NCBI GenBank assembly: GCA_033032175.1
Contig: CM065331.1
Span: 7,936,370 to 8,000,369 of the forward strand
Direction of reading: 5' to 3'
Length of the DNA stretch: 64,000 nucleotides
DNA from: Saturnia japonica
Lineage: Eukaryota > Arthropoda > Insecta > Lepidoptera > Saturniidae
This document shows positions 15,101 through 24,647 of the stretch, one piece after another. The number at the start of each line of letters is the position of its first letter. Within the stretch, counting starts at the first letter, position 1. The notes under the pieces were generated by a model. The model was not told where the DNA came from and did not search any database. It was given only the letters and a program-made list of their open reading frames with translations. The translations under genes and the position numbers were made by a program.

Positions 15101-18100
15101 CGTCAAAAAATATACATTCGAATTGCGAACCTTCCTTCTTTTTTGATGACGGTTAAAAAGGAGGTTCTCAATTCGAATGTTTTTTTTAATGGTTGTTCAA
15201 GAACAACTTCTTTGTTTCTGAACCGATTTAGATGATTTTTTTTTCTTTGGAAAGAGGACACCTCAATTTGTGATCCCATTTTAATTTCGTTGGCATTGAA
15301 CCTTCAATTTCGAAGATACACCAGGAAACTCTTCAAAATCATTGGTCGTTTTTTTTTTTTTTGTTAAAAAATATTCTGTTTTATTTCAGTTGTTCTACTA
15401 TATATGCGCGTACAGCTTGAATCAGCTGCTGCTACGCAAGGACCTGTGCTGCTGGGCCAAGGGTCTGCAGATCAGGTACAACATCTCGCATCTTGAGAAC
15501 TGGATAAAGGAAAACCTCGCCGAGTACGGACAAAAGAATGTAAGTTTTATTTTTTTATTGTTTTGTACCTTAGTTTTTTTTTTTTTGATAATAGTAGCAA
15601 GGCCAAGTGACGTTAGTGTGACTCATAGTGAACACGACGACGTACATTTTACATAATATAATTATTTATATTTTTACAAGCTTTTATTTAACTTGTCCTG
15701 TTAGTATGGGTCAAACCATGCAATTGAATTTTAAAATAGTTGTACCTTATACTCAACTTTTAAAATTTATTTTTCCATACATAATTTCATCATTAAATTC
15801 GGTCCAATAGTTTTTGTGTGATTGGCGTACAAACTAAAAGACATAAAAATTTCAAAAACTGTCGAAATGTGTTTTGTCCATGATTCCAAACCCTGGTGGT
15901 ATATTTTCTCAAATGTCCTAAATGTACAGATATCGACTCTTTACTGTTTTATTTTAATTATAGACTAGCTGTGCCCGTGGCTTCGCTCATGTAGACTTGC
16001 CCGCGCGAATCTTGCTTCCCCGCTCCCGGCTATTTTAAAGACAAAAATACTTATTGTTCTCCCGGACTTTTTTGTAGGTCTTTTTAATGCCTATGTAGTA
16101 CATTAATTTGCTATATCTCTTATGGTTTACTCAGCATAAGCCATTTAAGCGCCGGAATTGATTCACCGTGACCAATTTTTTCTTATTTGTGCGGAACCTT
16201 AATTCTTTTTCTGAAATAAAAGTAGCCTAAGTTACTCCCTATATCATCAGCTATCTATCAGTGAAAGTCCCGTCAAAATCGGTCCAACGGTTTCCGAGAT
16301 TACAGGAACAAACATACAGACAGACAAAAATTTTAAAAACGGGTTTTTTGTTATAGGTATCGTAAATACTTTCATATGCATTTAGTAAAAAACTGTTATT
16401 TTGACATTACTAACAGACATTTCAATTTTATTAATTGTATGTATAGATTTGAATAGTGTGTGTGTGTGTGTGTGTGTGATTTTCTAAATTAATAATTTTG
16501 TGTTTGCACATTGTTCTTCATTTTTTAGTAACACTACTACCATTAATATTTCTTTGCTTGGCCGCAAGAAAATACTTTATGGCAATAAGCTCGCCGGTTT
16601 ACAAACTAAAATTGTGCAATAAAATGTATCAGTTAATTGATTGATTTGAAATGTGCGTGTAATTGTTTAAAGGTCGAAGAGATATCGGGCGTGTTGAACC
16701 CGATAACTCAAGCGGTGCAGCTGCTGCAGGCTCGCAAGTCCATGCAGGACGTACAGAGCACTGTCGACATGTGCTCGAACCTCACCGCTATGCAGATCTG
16801 CAAGGTGGTTACTTTATATCGTACAGTTTCTATTTATTTATTTTTATATTGGCACTTCAGCTGCGTTTTCATTATTCGAAATTATTCGAGCAGCTCTTCT
16901 CCGCGCAGCTGTTCACAATTCCCGTATACTTATGAATTTTAATATGTTACAAAAATTCCCTGGAAAGTTCTAGAAAGTGAACCACCGTTATATATATGAA
17001 CATTGAAATCATCAGAAGACACTTAAGTTTGTAAAAAGAAAAAAATATTTTCTACTTCTAATGGCAGTAAGAATTTTTAATAAATGGGATTTGTTTTCAA
17101 AGTAGGAAAAGTAAAGAAGAGGCAGAGGATGAGAGAGAAAAGGTGACTGAATTGACTAGAAACTGTGTTCCATCAATTTTTTTTTTCTTTTTTGTATAGT
17201 AGCCTGCATGAATATATCTTCATGTCACGCATTAAAGGACCCTATGTCGTAAGAAGGTTGGAACAAAGGGCTGGGAGACGGTTCCGCAGCTTCAAGGTAC
17301 GAAAAAGATAAGTCATATAGAACTTTTAAGTTCGTGCCGAAATAGAGGTGGTTCTGTTGTGGAAGGAAGACGAGGGAATTGGATTGAACAGCTCTTCAGA
17401 ACACTTATCACGAGGCGATGTTCCTGTGCAGTTGGAGCGGCTATTGGTATATGATTAATATGACATTTGAATTGGTTTTTCGTCATCGCCGTTTCAGATC
17501 CTGAACATGTATACACCGGCTGAAGAGTACGAGGTGAAAGTGACGCGGGAGTTCATGCACGAGATACAGAAGAAGATGCAGGAGAAAGCTGGACCCAACG
17601 CCGACAAGGAACCGGTCAGATTTACTTATCTTCTTTTTCCTGCTTGTGTTTTACCATGCCTGTCGATCATATAAATAAATAAATAGCACACACATTTCAC
17701 ACACGGCCATTTAATTCCAAACTAGCACACAAAATTATGCTCATCACACAAAAGTCAGACATGGGCAGGGGTCGAACCCGCGACCTCCCGGCTCAATAAT
17801 AGAGGTTACCATCATTGCACCACGAGGCCTGTCTGATGATGTTAACTATTATTAAGTAAATTCTTTAAAGGTTATGGCAACAATATCACCTGATGTTAAA
17901 TGACCATGTGACCCAAGATGGTGACACGCTAAACTTAGTGGGAGGATCGAGTTTCAAGTTTACCCCTATAAGTTCTAGCGACCGATTTTCAACCTCAGGG
18001 TGGTAGTTAAGAACGACAGCGGAAAATACACTACCACCATGCTGTGGTTTCATCACATCATCATCATTCAAAGGAAGATCAGTCTCGTTGTATGGATTCG

Positions 18101-18818
18101 AACTCACCACGTTGATCGATTTTTTTTTTTCAATTTGACACCACTGTTAGCCGTAAGGGTTCTGAAACCTCAGAAGGGTTTAACAAGGCTTGGGATATGT
18201 CGATCGATATGGTGTCCGTACACGCTCCATTGAGCCGTCATTGCTTAATCCGGACACACAAACAGACACACAAAAAATTGTTTATGTTATACTTGTTATG
18301 TTAACTGCCTCTTTAGCCTAGTGGTCGTAAGCGCGACAGCTATGCTCGAAATCTTGAGTCCGATTCCCAGGTCGAGCAAAGTGTTATTGGGGTTTTCTAT
18401 GAATTCCTCAGTAGCAACTCGGAGTTTGGCTTTGTGCCCGATTATTGGCAATAGGTTCGCCCCCTATTACATAGTACCTAAAACATACCCGGCGAACTGT
18501 GTGTGTACATTAGTATACCTCTGCCTAACCCCTCGGGGATTCAGGCGTGATGGTATGTTATGATATATATGCGATTAGTGTCCTTTATATGTTTATCAAT
18601 AAATTTGGAGAAAAAAAATTACATGTACAGACAGAATTACAGATTTATTAATATAGATAGATATAATTGAACTTAAATTTTGTCGACAGCAAAACCTCCT
18701 GATGGACTCAAAGATGATATTCTCGGTTCAGTTCCCGTTCAATCCGTCGCCGATACGTCTCGAGGCAATCGAGTTGCCAGAAGTGTTGGAGTTAGACGGA
18801 TTGCTCACTAAAATTTAA
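118..18818 (+). CDS. didum: Unconventional myosin V heavy chain (myosin Va type), 3' part with 12 exons
   Basis: Class V myosins walk on actin and carry organelles, vesicles and mRNA; the C-terminal globular tail binds cargo adaptors. The exons I read are 118-227, 803-910, 7297-7396, 8750-8864, 9473-9607, 9737-9941, 10889-11034, 14496-14710, 15390-15539, 16673-16804, 17498-17614 and 18690-18818 (stop TAA 18816-18818). All have AG/GT borders and phases that join without a break, giving 553 residues. Residues 1-140 are coiled-coil-like ([11 protein letters not shown], then [11 protein letters not shown]). The globular tail starts near residue 165 ([13 protein letters not shown]) and includes [51 protein letters not shown], the DIL-type stretch [19 protein letters not shown] and the end [14 protein letters not shown]...FPFNPSP. 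These match the order seen in animal myosin Va tails. Motor, IQ motifs and proximal coiled coil lie left of the window. The Drosophila orthologue is didum; the symbol is given by family, not by a species match. Confidence 0.95.
228..2599. other. Myosin V intron DNA with one repeat-A copy
   Basis: AT-rich intron sequence surrounds the small exon at 803-910. I see no other coding signal. A minus-strand copy of the dispersed repeat A (see 15107-15345) lies at about 1370-1556, recognisable by the stretch that reads TGTATCTTCGAAGTT, then CCAATGCCAAT and CCCTTGAG. A 'GGCGCCATCTAGTAAC' motif at about 1080 resembles short motifs seen at 34340 and 46300. Confidence 0.5.
2600..6415. repeat. 30-bp hairpin minisatellite, about 125 units
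   Basis: A tandem array fills most of the third-exon-proximal intron of myosin V. The consensus unit is GGCTCTTCTCAGAGCC plus a 14-nt linker like CTATTGTAACCACA, 30 bp in total. Each unit core is an inverted repeat: GGCTCT and AGAGCC separated by four bases (TCTC, TTTC, TCTG or CCTC), so every unit can form a 6-bp stem with a tetraloop. Edges (2600-2900 and 6150-6415) are degenerate and the centre is homogeneous, the pattern expected from unequal crossover. Because 30 is a multiple of 3, the minus strand shows long open frames of a 10-residue period ([14 protein letters not shown]), broken by the indels that separate the blocks. These are by-products of the repeat and are not annotated as genes. 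Confidence 0.97.
3965..4994. repeat. 628-bp higher-order duplication inside the minisatellite
   Basis: The blocks 3965-4366 and 4593-4994 translate to identical 133-residue peptides on the minus strand, and lie exactly 628 bp apart. A third, shorter relative occupies 3605-3916 and others 5043-5393 and 5753-6037. The shared block order includes variant units such as the one with CATCCAGTAACCAGA. This means that a multi-unit segment was duplicated recently, after the single units had diverged. Confidence 0.9.
6416..7296. other. Intron remainder, no gene seen
   Basis: AT-rich unique-looking DNA runs between the minisatellite and the myosin V exon at 7297. No frame of interest and no recognised repeat was found. 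Confidence 0.4.
7440..8105. mobile_element. MITE or foldback element with long terminal inverted repeats
   Basis: The ends are ATTATAGTCG at 7440-7449 and its complement CGACTATAAT at 8096-8105. The inverted match continues inward with scattered mismatches (ACAAGTTTGTTCGCG against ACAAGTTCGTACGCG), and a second matching block, ACAGTACACTAAAG, is found at about 7585 and in inverted form at about 8005-8030. The arms therefore reach about 170 bp. No transposase is encoded, so this is a non-autonomous DNA element in a myosin V intron. The flanks are AT-rich and a target duplication cannot be fixed. Confidence 0.75.
8106..8749. other. Intron DNA, no supported gene
   Basis: A 76-codon open frame at 8258-8488 begins with ATG, but resembles nothing I know and has no splice-compatible partner in the myosin gene. 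It is treated as chance. Confidence 0.4.
9037..9310 (+). repeat. Repeat C copy 1 (TATG-containing dispersed element)
   Basis: This is the first of three copies of a ~270-bp element (also 9960-10225 and 21738-22060). They share the order: CTGTGAAAAAGGAGG, a TATG microsatellite, TCTATTTCTTTAGCACG, TTTAGCATACGAGGTGTC, ATTCATCTTAATTGTG, ACGTCTGGGAAT and a terminal GTTTTTTGTTTCC. No coding capacity is seen. Orientation is arbitrary. Confidence 0.75.
9960..10225 (+). repeat. Repeat C copy 2
   Basis: Begins just after the donor site of the myosin V exon that ends at 9941. It carries two TATG runs (about 9998-10010 and 10050-10066), then AGCATACGGGGTGTCG and GCGTCTGGGAATAAAAT as in copies 1 and 3. 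Confidence 0.75.
10226..10470 (+). repeat. LINE/SINE-derived repeat, 'GGTAAGCGGCTACCGTAG' family
   Basis: Contains GTCTGATGGTAAGCGGC, CTACCGTAGCCTATGGACGC and then GGCTGCGATCTTCTGTAG. The same ordered blocks occur at 44930-45180 (+) and, inverted, at 41560-41710; a short piece is at 57280-57310. I take it to be the 3' part of a dispersed retroposon; the exact class is not determined. Confidence 0.6.
10615..10768 (-). repeat. Repeat B fragment, minus strand
   Basis: Reads, on the minus strand, from CTAGCTGTACCCGTGGC inward to the segment that complements AAAATCGGTGCCACC. It shares its order with the plus-strand repeat B copies at 15964-16400 and 58281-58620. Confidence 0.5.
11095..11190 (+). 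repeat. Short dispersed repeat 'CACTTGCCAGCGT'
   Basis: A TTCTTC run is followed by TTTGGCACCGCAAATGCACT and TGCCAGCGTCAGTG. The same arrangement is found at 40145-40230 (+) and inverted at 23590-23665. Nature unknown; probably a fragment of a mobile element. Confidence 0.5.
11268..12550 (-). mobile_element. mariner DNA transposon, decayed
   Basis: The inverted ends are TTAGGTCTACCTATGAAATT at 11268 and, inverted, TAGGTCTTTACCTATGAAAT up to about 12549; the left end lacks two or three bases. Both continue with TGCCGTT. A TA dinucleotide precedes the left end, as expected for mariner insertion. The length (~1.28 kb) is normal for the family. It encodes one disrupted transposase on the minus strand (see separate entry). 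It sits in the myosin V intron between exons 10889-11034 and 14496-14710, in antisense orientation to the gene. Confidence 0.92.
11375..12360 (-). pseudogene. mariner transposase pseudogene
   Basis: The frame opens at ATG 12358-12360. The N-terminal helix-turn-helix part is intact ([20 protein letters not shown], then [17 protein letters not shown]). The first catalytic aspartate is in [12 protein letters not shown], followed by WLDPG and [11 protein letters not shown]. After this a frameshift near 11760 leaves the frame. The second aspartate ([11 protein letters not shown] motif) is readable in another frame near 11620, and the third in [13 protein letters not shown] at about 11540. The last part, INKLPLRW, is followed by an in-frame stop before RCIDCMG. 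At least two frameshifts and one nonsense change make it inactive. Confidence 0.9.
12728..12950. mobile_element. Small MITE, 223 bp
   Basis: The left end ATGGCCTACACCACACTTAA is the imperfect complement of the right end, which reads ATAAGCCTACGGCACACTTA on the other strand. The match resumes with TTCCGTCG and GAACTT. Arms are about 45 bp. No coding sequence. It lies 180 bp from the mariner in the same intron. Confidence 0.65.
12951..14495. other. Myosin V intron, no gene seen
   Basis: AT-rich intronic DNA. Short open frames on the minus strand (13716-13907, 14063-14296) have no recognisable motif and no codon bias; I treat them as chance. Confidence 0.4.
14935..15062 (+). pseudogene. LINE reverse-transcriptase C-terminal fragment
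   Basis: The plus strand reads [20 protein letters not shown] then RNVKRYL before degenerating. This resembles the extreme C-terminus of CR1/Jockey-type LINE ORF2 proteins (LWNSLP...F...VKRYL). Similar short traces are at about 31805-31850 and 44130-44160. The rest of the element is absent. Confidence 0.55.
15107..15345 (+). repeat. Repeat A (about 230 bp), plus strand
   Basis: Repeat A is defined by the ordered blocks GGAGGTTCTCAATTCGAATG, GAACCGATTTAGATGATT, CCCATTTTAATTTCGTTGGC, ATTGAACCTTCAATTTCGAA and CTCTTCAAAATCATTG. Seven copies are seen: plus strand at 15107-15345, 19240-19410, 45425-45610 and 56300-56540; minus strand at 1370-1556, 48670-48900 and 57545-57780. No coding capacity. 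It is probably a non-autonomous mobile element common in moths. Confidence 0.8.
15964..16400 (+). repeat. Repeat B ('GCTGTGCCCGTGGCTTCGCT'), full copy
   Basis: Starts with CTAGCTGTGCCCGTGGCTTC, continues with CGGCTATTTTAAAGAC, GGTTTACTCAGCATAAGCC, CAGCTATCTATCAGTGAAAG, CGGTCCAACGGTTTCCGAGA and GAACAAACATACAGACAGAC, and ends near TTGTTATAGGTATCG. Other copies: 32045-32430, 58281-58620, 59255-59620 (+). Only the first block is found at 32740, 33231, 34776 and 59619, and inverted at 10748-10768, 40020-40040, 41965-41990 and 53510-53545. This block is a hallmark of lepidopteran dispersed repeats. Confidence 0.75.
16457..16478. repeat. (TG)n microsatellite
   Basis: About eleven TG dinucleotides in a row in a myosin V intron. 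A second TG tract is at about 33521-33541. Confidence 0.9.
17660..17832 (-). repeat. tRNA-derived SINE, minus strand (SINE-3)
   Basis: On the minus strand a tRNA-like head is visible: an A-box-like GTGGTGCAATGATGG followed 40 bp later by the B box GGTTCGACCCC. The tail has an AAATAAATAAAT run at about 17680 (TTTATT units on the minus strand). The region cannot fold as a true tRNA because there is no intact acceptor stem. Confidence 0.6.
17865..18120 (-). repeat. tRNA-derived SINE, minus strand (SINE-2)
   Basis: The B-box region GAGTTCGAATCC lies near 18090-18105 on the minus strand. The body then reads ACCACCCTGAGGTTGAAAAT, shared with the plus-strand copy at 63850-64000, and ends at ATATTGTTGCCATAACC. 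Other copies are the inverted pair at 56555-56930. Confidence 0.6.
18308..18590 (+). repeat. tRNA-derived SINE (SINE-1), plus strand
   Basis: A tRNA-like head (CCTAGTGGTCGTAAGCGCGA as A box; GAGTCCGATTCCCAGG as B box) leads into the body GAGCAAAGTGTTATTGGGG, CGGAGTTTGGCTTTGTGCCC, GGCAATAGGTTCGCCCC, and CCTCTGCCTAACCCCTCGGG. Other copies are at 25660-25830 (+, head lost), 39650-39880 (-, with a perfect GGTTCGATTCC B box) and 62165-62375 (+). Confidence 0.75.
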
Positions 18819-20235
18819 TTTATCGTATTTGTATTTATATGCGAAACGTTCTTTTTTATGTTTCAAGTGTGAAATATCCTTAAAACAAATCTCTCGTACT
18901 CGATAATCGATTTACTATACTTTGTTCATCATAACAAAGGTGGCTAATTTTTAATTTAGTGATGAGACATAACCTAAATCGGAAGTTGGTTGTACGATTA
19001 TCGATTATTTTTCAAAGCTAAAATGTTATCGATAATAAGATTACACTTTAAATCAGTTGAGGGGCAGCCAAGTTATTAATATAACTACTTACTATCTGTG
19101 GCGCATCTGAAAAATAAAAACGGTGTAGGATTAAATATAGTTATTTAGTTATAGTAGGTATTTACTGTTTGGAAAGGGGATGGGGGTTGTCCAATTACAT
19201 TTAACCGATGAAAAACATGATATTTCCCTCATTTTTTAAAAAAGGAGCCTCGTCAATTTTAATGTTATTTTTTGTATGTTCAGGCATATCTTGTGTGTTT
19301 ATGAACCGATTTAGCTGATCCATTTTTCGTTGGATACGGGATATCTCTAGTTTGGTCCCATTTTAATTTCGACTTCGTAAATACACTCTTCAAAATCATT
19401 GAAATTAGTTTTCTCCTTTGTTATATTTATTTTATCTACCAGCACTCATAAACTGATTTATCGCATACAAATTCTCTCTGAGAGCTCTACCGGTTCCCTG
19501 AAAGTCTCCACTGCACACATTGAATTTTGATTTAGATTCATTTAATTTCAATTGTAGATGAATCAAATGACATACTTATCGATAAACGTGCACCATAAAA
19601 TCCTTAGTTATCTCCTAAGTATTTCTGGGGAAGAGGGTGCTCTCTTTTCTCAAAACTTCCCAATGACCCCGTCCATAAACTAATCGATTATGTTAGAAAA
19701 TATTTCGATCACAAATCTCGATATTATATATTTTTCGCAAGCCATATACTAAAGTTATCATATTTTATTATTGTAAGGACATTTCACACTGAAACATCTT
19801 ACTGGTTCATCATCGTTTTAACGGACCAGCAAATTAGATATCCTTATGCCAATTAGAATTTAATTATGAGTTTTTTTTATTAATCTTTTTTTTTGTAATA
19901 TATTTATCGAATTTTTGTTCCTAAGGAAAAATGAATCGAACATTCCAACGTTATTGCCATAAAATAAAAAATTAGGTGCCATTAAATATATATATAAATC
20001 AGATTATTATTATTATTGTGTTCATTGTTTTTTTTTAATTCGCTTACAAAATTTTTACATTCCAATGTTAAAATATTCCAAGTTGTTGTTAAATTTTTAT
20101 TTAACGCTACAACGAACGTTTGTAATTAATATGTTAGTGTTACTGTAAAGAAATCAATCAACTCACTAGCTATTGACCGTTGTTTCGCCTGTGTTTAAGT
20201 TGTTAATGTTTCAATAAAATATAATCATGTCATAT
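18819..20235 (+). other. Myosin V 3' UTR candidate with poly(A) signals
   Basis: The sequence after the TAA is AT-rich and non-coding. AATAAA hexamers occur at 19113-19118 and 20213-20218. Either could end the transcript; the second is followed by a TG/T-rich stretch, as expected of a downstream element. A repeat-A copy (19240-19410) sits between them, so the nearer site is favoured if that insertion lies outside the mRNA. The choice cannot be made from sequence alone. Confidence 0.4.
19240..19410 (+). repeat. Repeat A copy, plus strand
   Basis: Carries TATGAACCGATTTAGCTGAT, TCCCATTTTAATTTCG and CACTCTTCAAAATCATTG. The CATTGGCATTG block is deleted, so it is an older or internally shortened copy. 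Confidence 0.6.
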
Positions 20236-21737
20236 AATAATGTCTATATATTATGCTATGTAACACAAGTTTGGATATTACATATGTGCCTGACTGAAGT
20301 TACTGAAGTGTGACGTCACAGGTCACGTATATTAATCAAACTTTAAAAAATTATCTGACAATACAAATACGTGATATTTTCAAAGTATGCTACCTATCTT
20401 CTCTTTTTTTATATCGTAACTTCAATAAAGGCCAATTGTAGTCCAGATAAGAAGCGACATTTTGCTTGTAAAAAAAAACTTTAAAGGTGACTGCTCTCAT
20501 GGTGCCCAAGAAAAAATGTAAATTTTTGGGGTCATTTAATATTTCATCAGAAATGTAATTACGTGCAAAATATTGAAATAATATGCTGTGTTGTATGATT
20601 TCGATACTTATTTGATTCCCTCTACGGCAGCGATATTTGGGAAACTTTGAGAACTGCAGATTTAAGGTATATTTTAAGCAACTGTTTAGAACGAAGTATA
20701 TAAAAAAAATACATAAAAGAATTGTAAGAAGTCTGCTATATAATGTATGAAACGACTAATATGAAAACTATTTTTTATTTTATGTATATTTAAATACTAA
20801 AAAGGTGAAATGTTGATTTTTGAAATAGGTTTTAAAGACAGTGTTACCATGATAAAAATGTAGGTGCTTTTTAATGTTTAATTTATTTGAAGTATTATTG
20901 TATATTTTGTATAAATCGTATAAATATGAAACTGATGAGAATATTAATGGAATTAATTATACAATAGTTGAAGAAATATCGATAATTTTATCGATTAACA
21001 TTAAAAATGTCGATGAGAAAGGAATCAGTTGACTAGCAACGGACACTGTAAAGCCTCATGACTCTTGACGGCCGTTGTCGTCTTTGAATTCCACTTTATT
21101 CATTATCAAGTTTATAAGAAGAAAATTATATAGTTTTGGGTTACTTTGCAATGTCGATATAAAAAATAATAATTTAAATACATAGGTACCAATGTTCAAA
21201 ATTTTCCAAACGTTAAAGAAAGATCAATTCCTTTTTGTGTGTTTATTTGTAAATTCGATTTTATATTCCGATCGATTGATTAAAACCTTTTTTATTATCG
21301 ATAAATGTATCGATGTTTCTTCAGAATATCTCTTTTGCTTAAAAAAACATTCTTTATTTTATGTATTTGTTTCAATCGAATTTAACAAACTAAAAACTAA
21401 TATATTATTCAAAATTCCTTTCAAAAGTTCAAAATTATTAGCTTACCCACGGCCATTGTTTCTGCCATTTTATGCAGAACATCGCTCTATCTAGTTAGGG
21501 CACGTACCTACTTTTACTTAAATATACATTTTCCTCGAAGTCGTTATATATCCTAAGGTATGTCGGTGGATTCTTACGTGGTTTTTTTTTCTTATCTATC
21601 CCACTAAAAGGAATCAAAATACTGTTATCTCAAAAAATCTTTTATTTACTTTTTTTTTCCATTGTTCCTTCTTCCGCCATGTTTAGTTTGTTAAGGTGAA
21701 ATGAAACAGTATAAAAATAAAAATACATTTAAAGTTT
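20236..21737. other. Intergenic AT-rich DNA, nothing recognised
   Basis: Beyond the second myosin poly(A) candidate I see only AT-rich sequence with several ATCGAT motifs. The 100-codon open frame at 21192-21494 is built from AT-rich low-complexity codons and is not supported. Confidence 0.4.
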
Positions 21738-22060
21738 TTACCCGACTGCGAAAAATGAGAGTTATGTATGTATGAATGTATGTATGTATATCTATTTCTT
21801 TAGCACGCCCTGTTCATGCTCTGATTTTAGCATACGAGGTGTCATTAGATTCTTCTTAATTGTGTGAGTGATATGGGTTATATATAATATTATATAATAA
21901 TAATATATATAATAATTATATATATATATATATTATGTTATATAATATTTGAATACGACGTCTGAGAATCTAATAAAAATCAAAAATTGAAAAAAAAAAA
22001 AAAAAAAATTACCCATGCATATTTTGTTGCAATCGGGATTTTTGTTTCCTTTTTAATAAT
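21738..22060 (+). repeat. Repeat C copy 3 with (TA)n tract
   Basis: Has ACCCGACTGCGAAAAATGAG, TATG repeats, TTTAGCATACGAGGTGTCAT, then a long TA-rich expansion (21880-21945), ACGACGTCTGAGAATC, a poly(A) tract (about 21990-22010) and GATTTTTGTTTCC. Confidence 0.75.
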
Positions 22061-22178
22061 TTACAAGCTTTTTTAATAATTCTGTTAATATTCTCGAACT
22101 TATAAATCATTTTGTGATCAGCCAATAAATAATCAGTGTTTGTTTATGTACTTAATTTTTTTTTTTGTTATATTATAT

Positions 22179-22333
22179 TCGAAGTGAAACTTCTTGGGCG
22201 GTGATTCGATAATTGGACGAGAATTGAAAGTGAAATTTCAAAGACTCGTCACGTTAGGCACATTTCGTTACACGAGAGAGAAGAATGACCTAACGTAGAG
22301 AGGGAGAGCTATAAGAAGTTTCACCTTTTTTTT
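22179..22333. mobile_element. Small MITE, about 155 bp
   Basis: Left end GAAGTGAAACTTCTT is repeated in inverted form at the right end (AAGAAGTTTCACCTT). The interior carries GAATGACCTAACG and its partial complement CACGTTAGGCACATT, so the element can fold on itself. No coding sequence. Confidence 0.6.
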
Positions 22334-24530
22334 AAGTATTGCTTCCGGCTAAGTACTTTTTATATTGATTAGGTTTATAATGTTCTTCCATATAATGCCG
22401 CGATAGAGATTTTTAATAGTAAATATAATAGACGCGCCTAAAACTATAGTGAGACTGTATTTATATAGAGAATTTAATATTCAAAGGAAAATAGTATATT
22501 ATTATTAACTTAAATAAATATACAGTTTGCTTAGTGTATGAAGGTCATTAATATAAATCATGACTAATGCTACTTTCTAGGATATTTTTACAATAGAAAA
22601 TTACACTACTTATAAAAAAAAAAAAAACAATTTTAATTTAAACTAAATCATAAATTAAAATTGAAATAATGAATCATGCTGTATGTATGTACAACCCATA
22701 GATTGTTGTCTCTTTCTAACACGCGTTGGTTAATATGTGTTTCTCTTACTAACTGAATTGAAATTTTAGGCATCCGCGATCTTGCATTCATTTTTTAATA
22801 TACATGTTGTTCTAAAATTATTTTCTAGTTATTTTTTTATTTATTTTGTTAACGTTATATATACGTCGTTGTTACCACAATAAGTATAGGATACAAGGTC
22901 AGGTTGAAGAAGCAATATTGTTTAATAAATTTAATTGTTTTTTCCGTCTACTATTATTTTGTTTGTATTGTCTCCAAATCGGCATCAGAGATGTGATGAT
23001 CAAATAATGATAAATTGAGAATTTAGTGTCGACAAAGTATGACAACAAGAAAAAAAATCATTTTATTATTATATAAATTTATTTAAGCGGTGAGTACTTA
23101 AAATGTATTTTTTTTTGTTTAATATACTGTGTGGTGTAACTTAATTTAGATCAAATTTCTTCATGTACTTGTTACTTAGTCCTACCCCAGCTTCGCTTTG
23201 TATACTTCTCTCTTCTGACATCTAGTTGTGACATCACTAGTTTTAGTATCATCTAATCATCTCATGGTTGCCAACATGGGATTTTTACCCCTACATTCGG
23301 GTAAAATAAACTTCATGGCATTTCATACGTTTTTTGTATCGATAGCAGATCGTTTATTTTTTTAAAGTTTCTTGTGAGTTCAGTCAACCTCTTTTTGATA
23401 GTTTTTAGATTTAATTTAAAGGTTTAATATCTTAAAAGTTTTTGACTGATCTTATAATACGTGTATTTACAGCGAGGTTTCCTTTTTTCTTAATCAAAGC
23501 GGTTCTTGAGCCCTAACTAATTAGAATGATTGTCACTTAAGAGGTTTTTTGGATTTACGTTAAGTATTAAAATTTCTTATTATCATTATTTTTTAAATAC
23601 TACGATGGCTTTAAAATCATTAACACTGGCAAGTGTTTCTGTGGCACCAAAACAAAAAGAAGTAGTATATGCCCATTCATAAATCATATCTTTGTGAAAA
23701 TTTAATTGTTGTCAAAATTTTGTAAGTTTAGTAATTTAAAAAAAACTTTTGCATATTAAGGTGCTCAATAGGTATTCCATCTTAATTATTTAGTATAAAA
23801 ATATATCTTTAGAATTATTTTTAATTATATATATTAAAAAAAATTACTTAATAATCGGGAAATTTATTAAATCGCTGTTGTTTAATGCATTTCTAAGAAT
23901 TTATAATTGTTATTATGTTTTGTATTATGTATATATAGGACCTGACGGACCAATGAAGATAAGTGGGAGGTATTCGAGTGTCAGTGCTTAACATGACCAG
24001 TCATAGTGACTCGGTGCGTTATGTGTGTTGTTATGAGCCAGTCACTTAGTTGGACCGCGCAATCATTTTGTCAGGTTTTATTATGAATAAGACGCTAATG
24101 TATTATTATTCACCAACAAACCACCACTATAATAAATTACTATACTATATCTATACTATCTATATATCTATACTATACCGATAATAGTGACTATAGAAAA
24201 ATCAGCTAAATAGTAATAAATACCAGCTTTTAAACGTACTGTGTTTCCGTGTCTTTTAAATCCACAATCTTCGATTACGAAACATTCTTTGGTATTCACA
24301 GTCCGAGGAGACTCGACTTCATTTGACATATGATTAGACAACCGGACTGTCGGTATTGCTAGAGCGTTACGTGTTGTTAAGCGATCGCTTAATAGTACAT
24401 TATGGTATAAGTGTGTAATGCTGGTGATTACCGCTGAGGCGCCAATGATCATCTGATAATGAATCATCAATACACACGTGTATCATACGACGTTTTTCAA
24501 CACACTTGTGAAGAAAATAATAATAAAAAA
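22334..24530. other. AT-rich intergenic DNA with one short repeat
   Basis: The only recognised item is an inverted copy of the 'CACTTGCCAGTGT' repeat at 23590-23665. The 100-codon open frame on the minus strand at 24168-24470 lies next to the recombinase-like fragment below and could belong to the same decayed element, but has no motif that I can name. Confidence 0.35.
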
Positions 24531-24647
24531 TCATTTTTCCTTGGAGTTTTCAGGTAGTAAACTTTGCATAACGTTAAGTGCTTCACATCTTATATCGGGC
24601 GGTGTACAACATAAATCATTTTCTTCATAACTAGTACTTATAGACAT
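24531..24647 (-). pseudogene. Possible N-terminal fragment of a Crypton/tyrosine-recombinase-type element
   Basis: An ATG at 24645-24647 opens a 38-codon frame with CCTPPDIRCEALNVMQSLLP and then ENSKEK before TGA. The 'SLLPENSKEK' segment resembles the start of the N-terminal SAM-like part of insect tyrosine-recombinase proteins (LLPEKSKEKYE...). The frame stops just where that helix would continue. What follows (down to about 24170 on the same strand) is uncharacterised. The match is by eye and short, so this may be wrong. Confidence 0.28.

Noticed and set aside
17760..17830. tRNA gene on the minus strand.
   Set aside because: Only A-box and B-box-like parts are present; the acceptor and anticodon stems do not pair, and it lies at the head of a SINE.
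21192..21494. 100-codon frame after myosin V.
   Set aside because: Low-complexity AT-driven composition (K, F, I, L, S), with no similarity that I can recognise.
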